Below are positions 46,655 through 57,900 of a stretch of DNA of 64,000 nucleotides, one piece after another. The position numbers and the translations under genes are program-made. The stretch's first letter is position 1; every line of letters begins with the position of its first letter. This DNA comes from Pyrenochaeta sp. MPI-SDFR-AT-0127. Its lineage: Eukaryota > Ascomycota > Dothideomycetes > Pleosporales > Cucurbitariaceae. The stretch spans positions 62,001 through 126,000 of the forward strand of contig JAGTJM010000036.1 of the NCBI GenBank assembly GCA_020747015.1, given 5' to 3'. The notes under the pieces were generated by a model. The model had not been told where the DNA came from. It ran no database searches and saw only the letters and a program-made list of their open reading frames with translations.

Positions 46655-47050
46655 AGCAGAATAGAACCTCTAATGCTCTTCTACAATGTCTGGCTGCATC
46701 TCTTCCACAATCAGCTTGACCCGCAAATCAGAGTCGAGGTGATTCCACCCGCAGCTGTCACATTAGCTTCAGCCAGCCAGGACCCTGGGCCTTGGCAGAC
46801 TACCTTTCTTCGGCTCCGGACTCGGAGGTCGGTAATTCACGCCTAAAGATTATTCAGAACATCAGCACCACCGTCACTTCACGGCAAGACGAGGATCGCG
46901 TCAGCTGCCTTGCTACTCTTTCATTCTACTCGTTGCGCAACTTTCTTTCTTTGTGTTCATGACAGCGCGGTAGCAAACAGTGTACGATATAGAAAGAGCT
47001 GGGCCCAAACTCCATCAGCTTCCGCGCCAGCTGTCGCAAAAGGAGTCGAC
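46655..47050. promoter_or_regulatory. Bidirectional promoter SWD2 / mitochondrial carrier
   Basis: Only 396 bp separate the two divergent ATGs. No TATA box stands out. Confidence 0.5.
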
Positions 47051-48199
47051 ATGTCTACAACACTCGGGTAGGCGAAGTCTAGGGCGAGAATAAACACTGT
47101 GGGCGTATGCTAACAAATTTGTCTACAGAGCTTTCATCGCTGGTGGAATAGCTGCATGTGGTGCTGTAACGGTTACCCATGGCTTTGAAACAGTCAAGAT
47201 TCGGTGCGCAACTCTCGACATTACGTACACGGCACCCCGTTGACGAAGATGTAGATTACAGCTGCAAGGAGAACTACAGGCAAAGAAGGATGCCCCGCGG
47301 TTATATCGAGGCGTCTTCCATGGCGTCGGCGTTATTCTGAAAAATGAGGGACCGAAGGGACTACTACGGGGTTTGGGCTGTGCGGTATGAAGAATGACAT
47401 CTGGAGGTAGAGATACCGTCAAACTAACTTTCTTGCAGTATATTTACCAAATGACGCTCAATGGCTGCCGCCTCGGCTTCTACGAACCACTTCGAAAAAC
47501 GCTCACTAGCGCAATCTATAAGGACAACACCGTTCAATCCTTTGGTATAAACATCTTCTCTGGCGCCGCCAGCGGCGTCCTCGGTGCAGCAGCTGGCTCT
47601 CCCTTTTTCCTCGTAAAAACCCGTCTCCAATCATACTCGCCCTTCCTCCCCGTAGGAACACAACATCACTACAAAAATGCCATTGATGGAATGAGGCAAA
47701 TATACACGTCCGAAGGCCTAAAGGGGCTCTACAGAGGTGTGGGACCGGCAATGGTACGAACAGGCTTTGGAAGCTCAGTGCAACTTCCAACATATTTCTT
47801 TGCGAAGAGGCGGCTAGTCAAACATTTTGGAATGGAAGAGGGCATGCCACTACACATTGCAAGCAGTACGGCAAGTGGGTTCGTTGTATGCTGTGTCATG
47901 CATCCTCCCGATACCGTCATGTCGCGCATGTACAATCAAACCGGCAACCTTTACAGCTCAGCATTCGACTGTTTATATCGGACAGTGAAGACAGAGGGTC
48001 TTTTGGCGGTTTACAAGGGATACTTTGCACATCTTGCGAGAATCTTACCGCACACGGTATGTTCTATTTTGTGGTATAGTGATGATTGCTTGCTGACTCG
48101 AACTAGATTCTCACGCTTACACTTGCTGAGCAAACCATCAAGATTATGAAAAAGGTCGAAAGCCGGATACTGTCCACTGAGGTCGAGGCGAAGATATGA
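47051..48199 (+). CDS. OAC1: Mitochondrial oxaloacetate/sulfate carrier (OAC1-type)
   Basis: A mitochondrial carrier family protein of the inner membrane, by similarity to Oac1 moving oxaloacetate, sulfate or related anions. Five exons: 47051..47067, 47129..47203, 47255..47384, 47439..48056 and 48107..48199 (introns 61, 51, 54 and 50 nt), giving 310 aa. Exon 1 is only 17 nt. The N-terminus reads MSTTLGAFIAGGIAACGAVT. Repeat 1 is degenerate in the PxD/ExxK motif (THGFETVKIRLQLQGE, with His instead of Pro). Repeat 2 has GSPFFLVKTRLQSY and repeat 3 MHPPDTVMSRMYNQ. YRGVFHGVGVILKNEGPKGL and YRGVGPAMVRTGFGSSVQLP are typical. The C-terminal exon gives ILTLTLAEQTIKIMKKVESR. Confidence 0.9.
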
Positions 48200-48884
48200 C
48201 CAAGCGCCGAATAAGGCTTGAACAGCAATCTCAAGAGTGTACATATCACATTTCCTTCCATCTTGGCTGGCATAGCGTGGTGGTAAACTGGCGAAGCGGT
48301 GCAGTCTTTCTCGCGTCTTCTTAGGGTCAATTGGTACAAACACGCAGGGCATGTAATGGAACTTGGGCATAAGGGGCCAACGGTTACCCAAGAAAAGATT
48401 TAGAAAGTGTTGTTGGTTACGAAACTACTGTATGTTTCGCGCATGCTGCGAACACACTTGTTGTAGAAGAGCTGTATGAGGATAAATATATATATCAAAT
48501 CCATTCAACCAAGATGTCTCACACAGGAAATTTGCGGCGCCCGAGTATGGGTTTCTGACATTGTGTTTAGATCACTTTGCCGCTCTTACGGTTGATGTCA
48601 CACAAATACTACGATATCATCGTCTGGTCGCTGTCTCATCACAGCCAAAGCCGTCTGAAACTGAATCATCATCTCAGAACTTGATCACTTGCCTCACTTG
48701 TTGGTGGCCCTGGACGCGGCCGCATGTGTTTGGTCTACTTTCCTTAGCCTACCTGCATACACAAACACCCAACGGCATCATGATCCAGGCGTTTCATCCG
48801 CATTGTGCGCCGTGGCCGTCACTCATGAAAAAGACATCATCAGTGTTTAGGTGCGTGCAGTTTCTATTCCAACACTAGACTCAA
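48200..48884. other. Convergent intergenic region
   Basis: About 690 bp between stop codons; contains an ATATATAT run near 48487. No gene seen. Confidence 0.4.
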
Positions 48885-50478
48885 TTACTCGTCGTCCTCC
48901 CATCCTTCAGGCAACCAGCCGATGGGTTTAGGTTTCCACATCCCCAGGACCTTCTGCGGACCTCTGATTTTCTCTTTTGTAGGCATTGGCTTTTGCTCTT
49001 TCGCCTCAGCGACTGCAAGCCCCTCGTTGATGTTTTCAATATCGACTTCCATTTCCTCAGCAGTATCTTCATCCTGTGCCTCGCCTTCATTCTTTGCGGC
49101 GTGAAGAATAGCAGTCCATTGCTCCCGATTGGGAATATTCTCCTTTTCCAAAAGTGCCGCCGCGAGTTTCAAGTTCCAGAATGTTGGCTCAGAGAAGCAT
49201 TGAATGAGTGCATCTTCAAGTAATGTCTTTTCCTGTTTTCCACGCGCCATCGACCATTCATCAGAAGTCAAGATGTGCGTAAGCCAATCAGACATGCCTT
49301 CTCTTACTGGATCGGACTCAACATGCACCGTTCCCCAGGACCTCGCGGTTGCATTCATGGTACCCCTCATACTAGTAAGAAGCGCAGGTATTGGTAAAAT
49401 CAATGGGGATGATGTGCAGAAAGCGAGCAGCAAGGGACTCCATACAAGGAAAGCGCCGGACATACTACTTCTCAATTTTTTGTCTGCAGGAAGGACCATG
49501 TTATTATCGATTAAGAGCTGGACGAGAAGATTCTGTATCTGTTTCGAGGGCGTGGATGTGCTGCTAGGTGCAAAGCGAAGGTTGTACGTTGAGAGTGCAT
49601 TTCCTGAGGCTTTCAAGTCCTTCTTCCTCGTTTTGATCTCGTTCCTTCTCTCTTTCACGTAAGTTTTGAGAATGGTGTTCAGCCTCTCTCTTACCAATTC
49701 CTGGGGGTCCCCTTCGCCATCACTGTCCCTGGTCTTACTGATTCCGAATGCATAGTCGAGCTGGCTCCAGTACCACTCCCACAGCCAGTCTAGACTCTCT
49801 TTGGCCGCGTGTTTCAACTCAGCGAGAGAAGGAAGGTGGCGATGCACGATACGATGCCGCGTTTCCAAAAGAGTTACAGGTAGCTGGAGAGTTTTTCCGG
49901 GAGGAAACCACACGGGCTTGTCACGAGTGAGATCGATTTGGGTGTCTGCTACACCAGTGACGAATCTGGGAACTGTTAGTGCAAGATCTTGCAGCCGAAC
50001 AGGAGTGTAGAGCAGTGCTGGAAGGAAGTAAGAGTAGTCGAAGAGAGGCAGATAGCATACCAATCGGGAATTTGCTACCAAAGACCTGGATTGTACTAGA
50101 AATAACGAAGACTTAGAAAAAAGCAAGGGCATCTTACCTCGAGATTGCAGTTGCATATAGCAATCGCAATGCATTATGCTTCAGCTCAACCTTCTCATCT
50201 TGAAGCAAGACATCGACGATATCCGCTGTCGAGTCCAAGAGCAGTGGCAGACCGTCTGGTTTCCGTAGACGCCATGCAAACACCTTCGCACCGTCAGCCC
50301 TGTAGTCAGCCGTGATATCCGAGACATGTACTCCGGAACCCTCAGTGTAAGAAGAGCTTACCTTGTTCACCGCCCTTTGTCTTCTGTCTGTCTCAGAGCT
50401 GTACAAATCGTGCCGCAGCTGAAGCAGCTCTTGTCGGTTGCGCCACGCTGTAACAACAAACTCTACGTTGGAGGCCAT
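48885..50478 (-). CDS. LAS1: Pre-rRNA processing endoribonuclease Las1
   Basis: Las1 is the HEPN nuclease that, with the Grc3 kinase, cuts ITS2 in 27S pre-rRNA. Three exons in the preferred model (50478..50362, 50283..50138, 49965..48885; introns 78 and 172 nt) give 447 aa. The 78-nt intron is a multiple of three without a stop; removing it gives RRQRAVNKVFAWRLRKPDGL, as in the family. The second junction gives LYATAISRFVTGVADTQIDL. The HEPN catalytic motif is ETRHRIVHRHLPSLAELKHA (R-x4-H). The C-terminus is acidic and ends GMWKPKPIGWLPEGWEDDE, a motif I recall from fungal Las1. The 172-nt intron holds an in-frame alternative coding path (see findings). EBP2 at the other end of the window acts in the same 60S pathway. 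Confidence 0.9.
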
Positions 50479-51652
50479 CCCCAGCTGATGCGAGTCGCGT
50501 GATGCAACGCGCCGTCAATTCGCAACTGGATGGGTCCTGCGATTGGCTGGCAGGGTCGTTTCGGGTGGAATTAAAGCGTGAAAGGCAGCGTGGGCACGTG
50601 AATACGCGCCTGGCGGGAAAAATCTCGATCCACCAAGCGCTTATCGATATGCGGCGCTAGATCATCTCCACATATCGATTCGCATGGGTGACGTACGTAC
50701 GCAACACACAACTCAGCTCACCCGCCCCCAGTTTCCGGAAACTTTTTCTGGGATGCTAAGAATCTAAATTCTGCGCTGGCCCATCCATGCCTTTAGCGTC
50801 CGTTATAGTGCAACATGGGCTGCCAGGCGGCGGCCGTCAGCATTTTTGCTCCCTTTTTAGTTGTGTCTCAACAATAATATAGGAAGGTGCGGCGCATGTT
50901 GGCCGAGCTCCACCGAGGATCCTGCAACTTTGCTGCGGCTGGTTGTGGGCAAGGGAGCTCGTTTGACGGTGCAAAGTCGGCCGGACTCTTGGGTGTCAGC
51001 GACGCCGGTGCGCTGAGAAAAGCATGGTCGGCTGAATGGTTGACCTCTGGGTACTGCCCTGTTGCTTCTTCGGCGAATGTCCGGGCATTGTGATTCATTG
51101 TGGGAGGATTAGGCTGATGAACCTGTGCGTAGCGGAGAGGCGCCCGTTGAACGGTGGAATGACGCCGACACTGGGCGCTTTGTTGATGTTTCGTGTTGTG
51201 CGGTACACACTATGGCTTGCGCGGATACGAGCGAGCGCCATTACCATGGTTGAGACAAAGTCGAGAGGCTGGAATGGCTGATCACGTTACGGTACTTGCA
51301 ACAAGGCAGTCATCGCAGTTAGGCAAAGCCCACATCACCGCCATGACAGCACAGCACAGCTCTCAGTTATGCGCATAGTTGATATTGTTTATGCTTATGG
51401 TCTGCGTCCACGTTGCTCGCCGACACTCAATCTTACATACATGGGTTTTCGTCCTACCTCGTGTTGAGCAGTACAATCCTTCACAACGCTCTCGTTTGCC
51501 AATGAAGGCAGGGGTATCTGTCGAATCTTTTTCCCAATCCTAATGTGGATATTCAAAACGCCTCGCTATGCCAAAATAATATCATCGAAACAGTTCTCTC
51601 ATGTGGAGACGTGTCATGCCCAAACAGAGTAGATTTGAAACGTCATTCCTGC
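50479..51652. promoter_or_regulatory. Intergenic region upstream of LAS1
   Basis: About 1.2 kb between the LAS1 start and the stop of the next minus-strand gene. The palindrome TACGTACGTA-like sequence near 50694-50702 stands out. No convincing gene. Confidence 0.4.
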
Positions 51653-52747
51653 TCATAGCCAACCATAGCCCAGACCAGTGTCCCGCACTGGCATTGAAGA
51701 CTGCTTGAGCTCTTGAAACCACCACTCTTTAGACACACTCTCGTCCTCGTCAAAGAAGAAGCTTTGGCCCTCTAAACTGCCAGGTGTTTGGGCCTTGACA
51801 TGGACCGGCATTTGGAGTTGCGTCGCTTGCTGATTGACAGGTGGAAGTGGTGGTGACGGTTCTTCAATGCTAGCTTCCGAGCTCGCATCATCTGCTGCTT
51901 CCTCTTCCACCTCCTCATCTTCATCATCGTCGTCGTCGTCATCGTCGTTCTCGGGTGGCTGCCATGTCTCTTCGAGTTTCAGACCCTTTCCAGTGGCTTC
52001 GACTAGCCCACCCCAAGACAACGATGGCTCTGGTGCATCATATAGGCCTAGAGCTACGAGCTTCTCGCCGTCATCTTCTTCCATCTCTTCGTCTTGTTCT
52101 GTAGGATGTTGGATTGGTAAGAAGTCGGTAGATCCATTTTGTGATGTGGCATGAGCCTGATTCTTCTGCGCCCATCGTTGCAAGTACCAGGGCAGTGGCT
52201 CATTGGTAGGTGTATTTAAAGCAGAGTGTGCATAGCCTGGTGTTTGATGGGGAGCGCTCTGCCAGCTATAATCAGACTCATCAGAGCCTCGGTGCAATCC
52301 ATAGGCGTTTGGGAAGTTGGGTGTGGTATGCATTGGCTCATACATGGAATTGCGGGTGGAAAGCGAATAGAAGTCGGAACCATGGGTAGAGTTTCGTGGA
52401 GAAGTAGCATACTGCTGTGACCAGTCCTGCTGTGGCATGGGTTCGAAGTAGTCTGTTGATCGTGGAGCCTGGAACTGTGTTGAAGAAGGGTGCCAGCTGA
52501 GTGGTCTGCTTGGTTGTGGACGCTCTTCAATGGCCTCTTCTGGTGCCATTCCAAACATCATCCTGTAGTGGTCGTCCAATGTAGCGTACAACTTTGTTTC
52601 ATTCGTTGTTTTTCTCCGCTCCATGGTTCGTGGACTGTTGTGATGGCTCTTGGGCTTCTCGACGCGAGATGATCGGGACGCTGGTTGGCTTCCCGAGCCA
52701 CGAGAGTTGCGTCGTTGAAGTTGAGTGCTATACATATGGCCAGACAT
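51653..52747 (-). CDS. Uncharacterised protein with acidic tract and conserved-looking C-terminal half
   Basis: The function is unknown to me. It is a single exon of 364 aa starting MSGHMYSTQLQRRNSRGSGS; an upstream extension would open only with TTG. The N-terminal part is Ser/Arg-rich and disordered. ETKLYATLDDHYRMMFGMAP is a likely short helix, and NEPLPWYLQRWAQKNQAHAT contains a PWYLQRW motif. The segment EKLVALGLYDAPEPSLSWGG then GKGLKLEETWQPPEN looks like a conserved module that I vaguely recall from ascomycete hypothetical proteins. It is followed by an Asp/Glu tract (DDDDDDDDEDEEVEEE), encoded by a trinucleotide repeat, and ends WWFQELKQSSMP...GYGWL. It is probably nuclear or cytosolic. 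A very long gene-free region lies upstream, which in fungi sometimes marks developmentally regulated genes. Confidence 0.72.
   Translation of the reverse strand: MSGHMYSTQLQRRNSRGSGSQPASRSSRVEKPKSHHNSPRTMERRKTTNETKLYATLDDHYRMMFGMAPEEAIEERPQPSRPLSWHPSSTQFQAPRSTDYFEPMPQQDWSQQYATSPRNSTHGSDFYSLSTRNSMYEPMHTTPNFPNAYGLHRGSDESDYSWQSAPHQTPGYAHSALNTPTNEPLPWYLQRWAQKNQAHATSQNGSTDFLPIQHPTEQDEEMEEDDGEKLVALGLYDAPEPSLSWGGLVEATGKGLKLEETWQPPENDDDDDDDDEDEEVEEEAADDASSEASIEEPSPPLPPVNQQATQLQMPVHVKAQTPGSLEGQSFFFDEDESVSKEWWFQELKQSSMPVRDTGLGYGWL
51912..51950 (-). repeat. Coding trinucleotide repeat (Asp tract)
   Basis: TCATCATCGTCGTCGTCGTC on the plus strand encodes the run of eight Asp in the acidic tract of the 51653-52747 gene. 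Such runs are prone to length change. Confidence 0.7.
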
Positions 52748-54900
52748 GTTGAAAGTGCGGGTGCAGAGAGAGAAGGTATGAACGGTAATGGCCGAAGGCG
52801 AATATATCGGATGGGTATTGAGCAAGTGAGTGTAGTCAGACGGAGGTGTTGGTCATAATCACAGTGGTCTGGCTTGAAGGAGTGCCAACTACGGGGGGGG
52901 CATCTGCATAGGTATATGGGGCGCCAAGAGATATAGACATATCAGGACGAGTGGATGGGGAAATTGAAAAAGAGCGACGTCGCGGTAAGAGTCATGGCGT
53001 GGGCAAGGAATGCCAGGGCTAAGTTAGCGGAGACTCAAGAAATGCTAATAGCGGAATAGATGCAGACAAGGAACGGAAGGTTATTGACTATACGGGGGCA
53101 CCCAAGGGATGGGCTCGGTGAGGGAGCGCTGTGACGCCTAGGGCGAGTGGCACGGCTGGAACGATCAACAAAAAGGCATGGGATGCAGAACGCAAAAAAG
53201 GAAAACGCCAGGGAAAATGGCCGAATCACAGGACAGGGAAAGGCGACGAGGGAGCGGGTACCGAATGTATCATGGCGCAACGGAGCATCCGTGCAGTCGA
53301 CGGCGAGCGTATCGAGACAGCAGGCAAGGGAAACGACGACGCCCGCAACGATGATGGCAGAATGCGGTAGTGCGACTAGGCTCTGGGACGAGCGTGAACT
53401 AAGCAGTGCGACTCAGCTGGGCTCCGTGCCGGGGTTTGGGGTGTCGTGTTGCATGGGGCGAGGGCCGTCAAGGCGGTCAACTAGCCGTGATGATTGATGT
53501 TAGACGAAGGAAGGACGGCGCATGGCGACGCCAACTCCTCGTCGACAGCGTCATGTTTTAGCCGCGCCCGCGGCCAGCATCGTTGGTGGGAGCAGGGGGA
53601 GGGGGAGGGAGGTGGCCAAGCCAGGCGCATGGCAGGCCAGCGGTGATACGGCGAGCCTATTGTCGGCGGCTGGCCGGGTGTGGGAGGGGGTGGCAGCAGC
53701 GGTGGTGGTAGTGGTGGAGGTAGTGGTGGTTGCATTTGGAGCAGAGATCCGTGTGTCAGCGCCAGCACCAGCGCCATCGACAGATCAGGGGCGGATGGGG
53801 GTCAAACTTTGGTTGGTGCAGTAGTTTCGGAATGAGTGGAAGAGCGGACGGCCAGCTTTTGGGTGCTGCTGCGCGACGACATGCCCACCACCCACTGCCG
53901 GGGGCGCCACGGCCAATCAGCAGCGCCAGCGACGAGTGAATGGCTCCACCCCGCCCGCACCCAGCACCTCCTGCGTGGTTGCGCGTGCAGCCGGCAAACC
54001 AAGCTGCTGGCCCATGGTACCCAGGCGCGATCTGGGGTGGGCACTGCTGCGCCGCCGTGATTCGCCCCCCCCGTAGCCGAGCGTCTTCCAGAAATCGACA
54101 CGCAGCCAGCCTGCCCCTGCACCTGTCCGCCTGCAACGGGGACAGCGAGCCCACGACATGGGCCTTTGCAGGATGGATGCAGCATTGGACATCTGCATCG
54201 CTGGCTGAGGTCACACAGCCAACGGCGGGACTGTCACGGAGATTGCTGCAATCAGCGCATAGCGTCCATCCGGCACACGCATACACCCACACCCACACAC
54301 CCCCCCCCCCTCCTTCAGCCTCGCATATTGCACCCAGCAAAACGCCCTAGGCACCCTCAGCACACCGGACGCGAGCAGCCGCCTGCCATCGGTCGACCCC
54401 TCGGCGTGGGTGTGTGCCGTTACGACGGATTGCGCCCTAGTTCAGCGTATGGATCTGTCGACTCTGGCATCCCTGTTATAGTTAGGCACCGCCGAGACAA
54501 GCCACCGTCTTCTTTAACCATTGCCGTGGTCCACCGAGCACGCCTTGAAACCATGTGCAAGTTTGCCAACGTTGAACATCGGGCTCACACAACCGAGCCA
54601 CCGGCCTTATTTGATCGAATTACGGATACGCGACGGACAGAGTCAGAACTCAAACTGTGGGTGAGCCACTGCCTGAATCACAATCCGGCAAATAGTGCAA
54701 CACGACACACGGCGGCAGGAGACGCGACACGAGCCTTTTCGTCCATGGCCATGCTCTGCCACTGTGAGATCGTCTCTCGCCCTGGACTAACCAGCTTGCA
54801 AGCCAGTCCACGTATCGACAAGGCAGCGTTTACTATAGGATAGTCAATCGCTTCCATCGGAAACACTATTCAGCATTACTAGAGAGTGGACCCAGTCATC
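52748..54900. promoter_or_regulatory. GC-rich upstream region of the 51653-52747 gene
   Basis: From about 53.5 to 54.4 kb the sequence is strikingly GC-rich, with GGT/GGTGGT-type runs (53690-53735) and a CACCCACAC run ending in 10 C (54286-54310). Open frames up to 225 codons appear on both strands, but GC-rich DNA has few stops and none shows a domain. It is probably leader/promoter sequence. Confidence 0.4.
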
Positions 54901-57900
54901 TCAATAGACTGCTGGACGCAGCTCAAGCGAAAAGGATGGGCCTGGCTGCGCCTCTGTGACAAAGCAGCTTGCGTGTTGAGGACCTCATTGATGAAAGGCT
55001 GCCGCTCACGTCTCCCGATATTTGCAGGAAGGCTGTCCCAACCATGATGACGACGGTTGAACAATGGTGCACCTGCAACCAGAGGGCCACCAAGCCCTCC
55101 CTGTTGACCCCACGGTGACCAGGCCCGAAGTGGCAATACCGTTCGACAACGAGAAATCCCCGGGGCGTGGCTGATGAGATGCAGCCGAAGCGCCGAGAAC
55201 CCGCCTGAAATGATCGACAGCGGTCCAACGCGGGCGCAAGGATGCTTTTGGTGGTTCAAACGAACCGGATCATGTCAGGGGGGCTTTTGTGTCTTGTCGC
55301 CAAAACGAGTGTGTGAAAGTTACAAGTGTCGCCTTGCATGGGTCACCTTCGTGAATGCACTCAAACCCCATCGTTAATGTCCACTTGGCTGCAGCAAAAC
55401 GCCATACCACTTTCTCATGCCGATTGTCTGGAGCTGACGCACCCCAATAACAGAATCGGCTGCCACCGCCTGGACGCCGAGGCCGATTCATGGACTTGAT
55501 TGTCCCAGCTATCCTAATATCGCAATTAGACACCCAGCCTGCTGCAGCAGCCTGCTCCCACCACGGGTGTTGGTGAACTAAATTTGGGACTAGTCCAAAG
55601 TCACATGGGACGAATGAATGCACAGTATCCCGTAATTCAGCACATCCCGCGTATCACACTCGGTCGGCATGACTGCAGTAGCCAGCCTCGGTTGACTTCA
55701 CGGAAAATTGCATCGAAGCCGTGCGACCTCTGTGCATCACGAGACAAGTATTGTACAAGAGTAAGCGCCAGTCTGTCAACCTTGTCGCGACTATCCTCCA
55801 CGCTCGCCGCTCAAATTGTGCCCCACGTATACTGCGAACGGTAACAGAGCGACATTCTGAATGCTGACGTGCATTTCTTTGTGGATTGTCAGCTGGAAAT
55901 GACAGACTGTGACTACCTGGTCAGAACACCATTACCACATTGCACCGTTTGGAACCCGTGCCTGCTAGCCGTGCAGTGCTCTCCTGGTCTCATCGCTCGA
56001 AATTGTGAAGGTCGTGGTTTCAAGTGGCCTCTGCAGGATTTGTGTTGATCAGTCCGTTGGACCTCGCTTCGTTAGTCGAGACGCTGGGGCCTGAATTGTG
56101 GAAAGCTCCATCCAGGCCAAAGCGCTGCTCATCTCTGACAGCCTCAGCCCGGCAATCTGCAACACGGGAGAAGAAAACTTCGAATGACGTATCCATCTGG
56201 CGGCCCACGAGAACAGTGGGTCCTAAACGTGGCGCTGCGCCGTGGAAAGGCTGGGGGCAAGAACAAAAAAGAACGCGGCATGAGCGGCACAGGCCAGACC
56301 ACTAGCCAGTGAACAATGAACAGTCCCCGACCGCTACCCCTTGCGGTTCGAAGGGTCAACTCCACATTATGCTGGCGAGCAAAAGTCTTCAATGACAGCG
56401 CTAATCATCCTTTTGATAGTGAGCACTTTTTTGTGCCCTCATCAAGCGGGTTTCTGACAGCACAAGGGTGGCCTCATCGGAAGCGATCCAAAAGCCATTG
56501 ATGCCGCTCACCTCCGTGCTTCTCCTAGTAACACAAGCCTTGACCTGGCAGGTTGCATGAAAAGGGTTTTGGGCGGGCTAGCTGCATCATTTGTGGGTGA
56601 CGACGATCTTTTAGCAAGGAGTCGGGCTCGTCTGCTCGCAGTGCGGGTTCTGGACTCTGCTTAGGGCCATGTCAAACACACCCAAATTTCTTTGCGGGCA
56701 CGGCGGCATTTGACCCTTGATGTGTGCGCTAGCCTCACAGCACGCACACATTCAACGCCGAGTCGTACTCGTCCAATCGCGTGTGACTCCTGAATGCCTT
56801 GATCGGCGGTCTCACTGGGCTGTCGGTGAATCCCTTCACTATTGTGACTTTGGTACTTTGCGACGGGTAATTGTCGAAAGGTGCACACGCCAAAGGCTGA
56901 GTAGAAGTGTTCGCCCAAGGCCTCGACTCAGCATGCGTGTCATGATCGGGACAGAAAGACGACCGACACAATCCTTACTCATCCCTGACATAGCCCATGG
57001 ATATGATGCAGGTTGGCATTCTCACAAGCGGAGGCTGGCGTGCACCACCTGCCCGTCCAGTCAAATCACCCCTTCCTGCATCTCAACCACAACTCGCTCG
57101 CTTCGACGTGCATCTTGCAGAGCCTTACACTTGGTGTCTCAATAGTCATGCTTCCATGCTGGAGCCTTCCACAATCATGATCTCCAAACAAGCATGGTAA
57201 CCCTGAAAACACACATGCACACACGTATAGACTCTGCATTCACATGGAGCGCTGATGGGATCAATCCTTCCGAGGTGCTCCCTGCAAAGTCACTCTCCTG
57301 GTGCGGCAGCTGATGCTCGTCTTGCCTCCTCCGCAAAGTCGTCTCCATTCGCCCCGGACCAGGTAGCGACTCAGTTTCACGCACAGAGCGGCTGTTTGTT
57401 TTCTTTTCTGCCGCTCCACCGTGACCCAGCCTGCTTGTCGCACCTGTTTAGGTTCGATGACTGCTTGCGTCCGCGTCCAAGGCACCCTAACCTCGCCTTT
57501 CTCGATGCGACACGAGCATACCAGGGCGAGCGATGGATTCAGGCAGGTCATCACAAATCAGGACAGGATTGAGGCGCTTGCTGCTGCAAATTGTGTCGAC
57601 ATGGTAGCTAATATAGAGCCTGTTTCTCAATCAACACACTGAGTATCCGAGGTCGGACCACTCCACCTACATTATGCTTACCTTTTGCAGTTACACCACC
57701 GGTCTGACGCTTGTAATACTAGGCACAATTATGGAAGTCGTACCCCGCTTTAACCTCTTCCAAGGTCAAACTTTGCCTTGGCCCCTTCTCAGGGTACTAT
57801 ACCGAAATCAACAGTTGCCTGTAAGACATGCCTTGGTGCCCGCCAACCATGCATCCTACGCCGTTTCGTTACCGGATAGACGACATGTTACAGGCAATCT

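Noticed and set aside
53756..54843. Long frames on both strands (194 and 225 codons)
   Set aside because: They overlap each other in a GC-rich block where stops are rare; no domain, signal peptide or intron structure.
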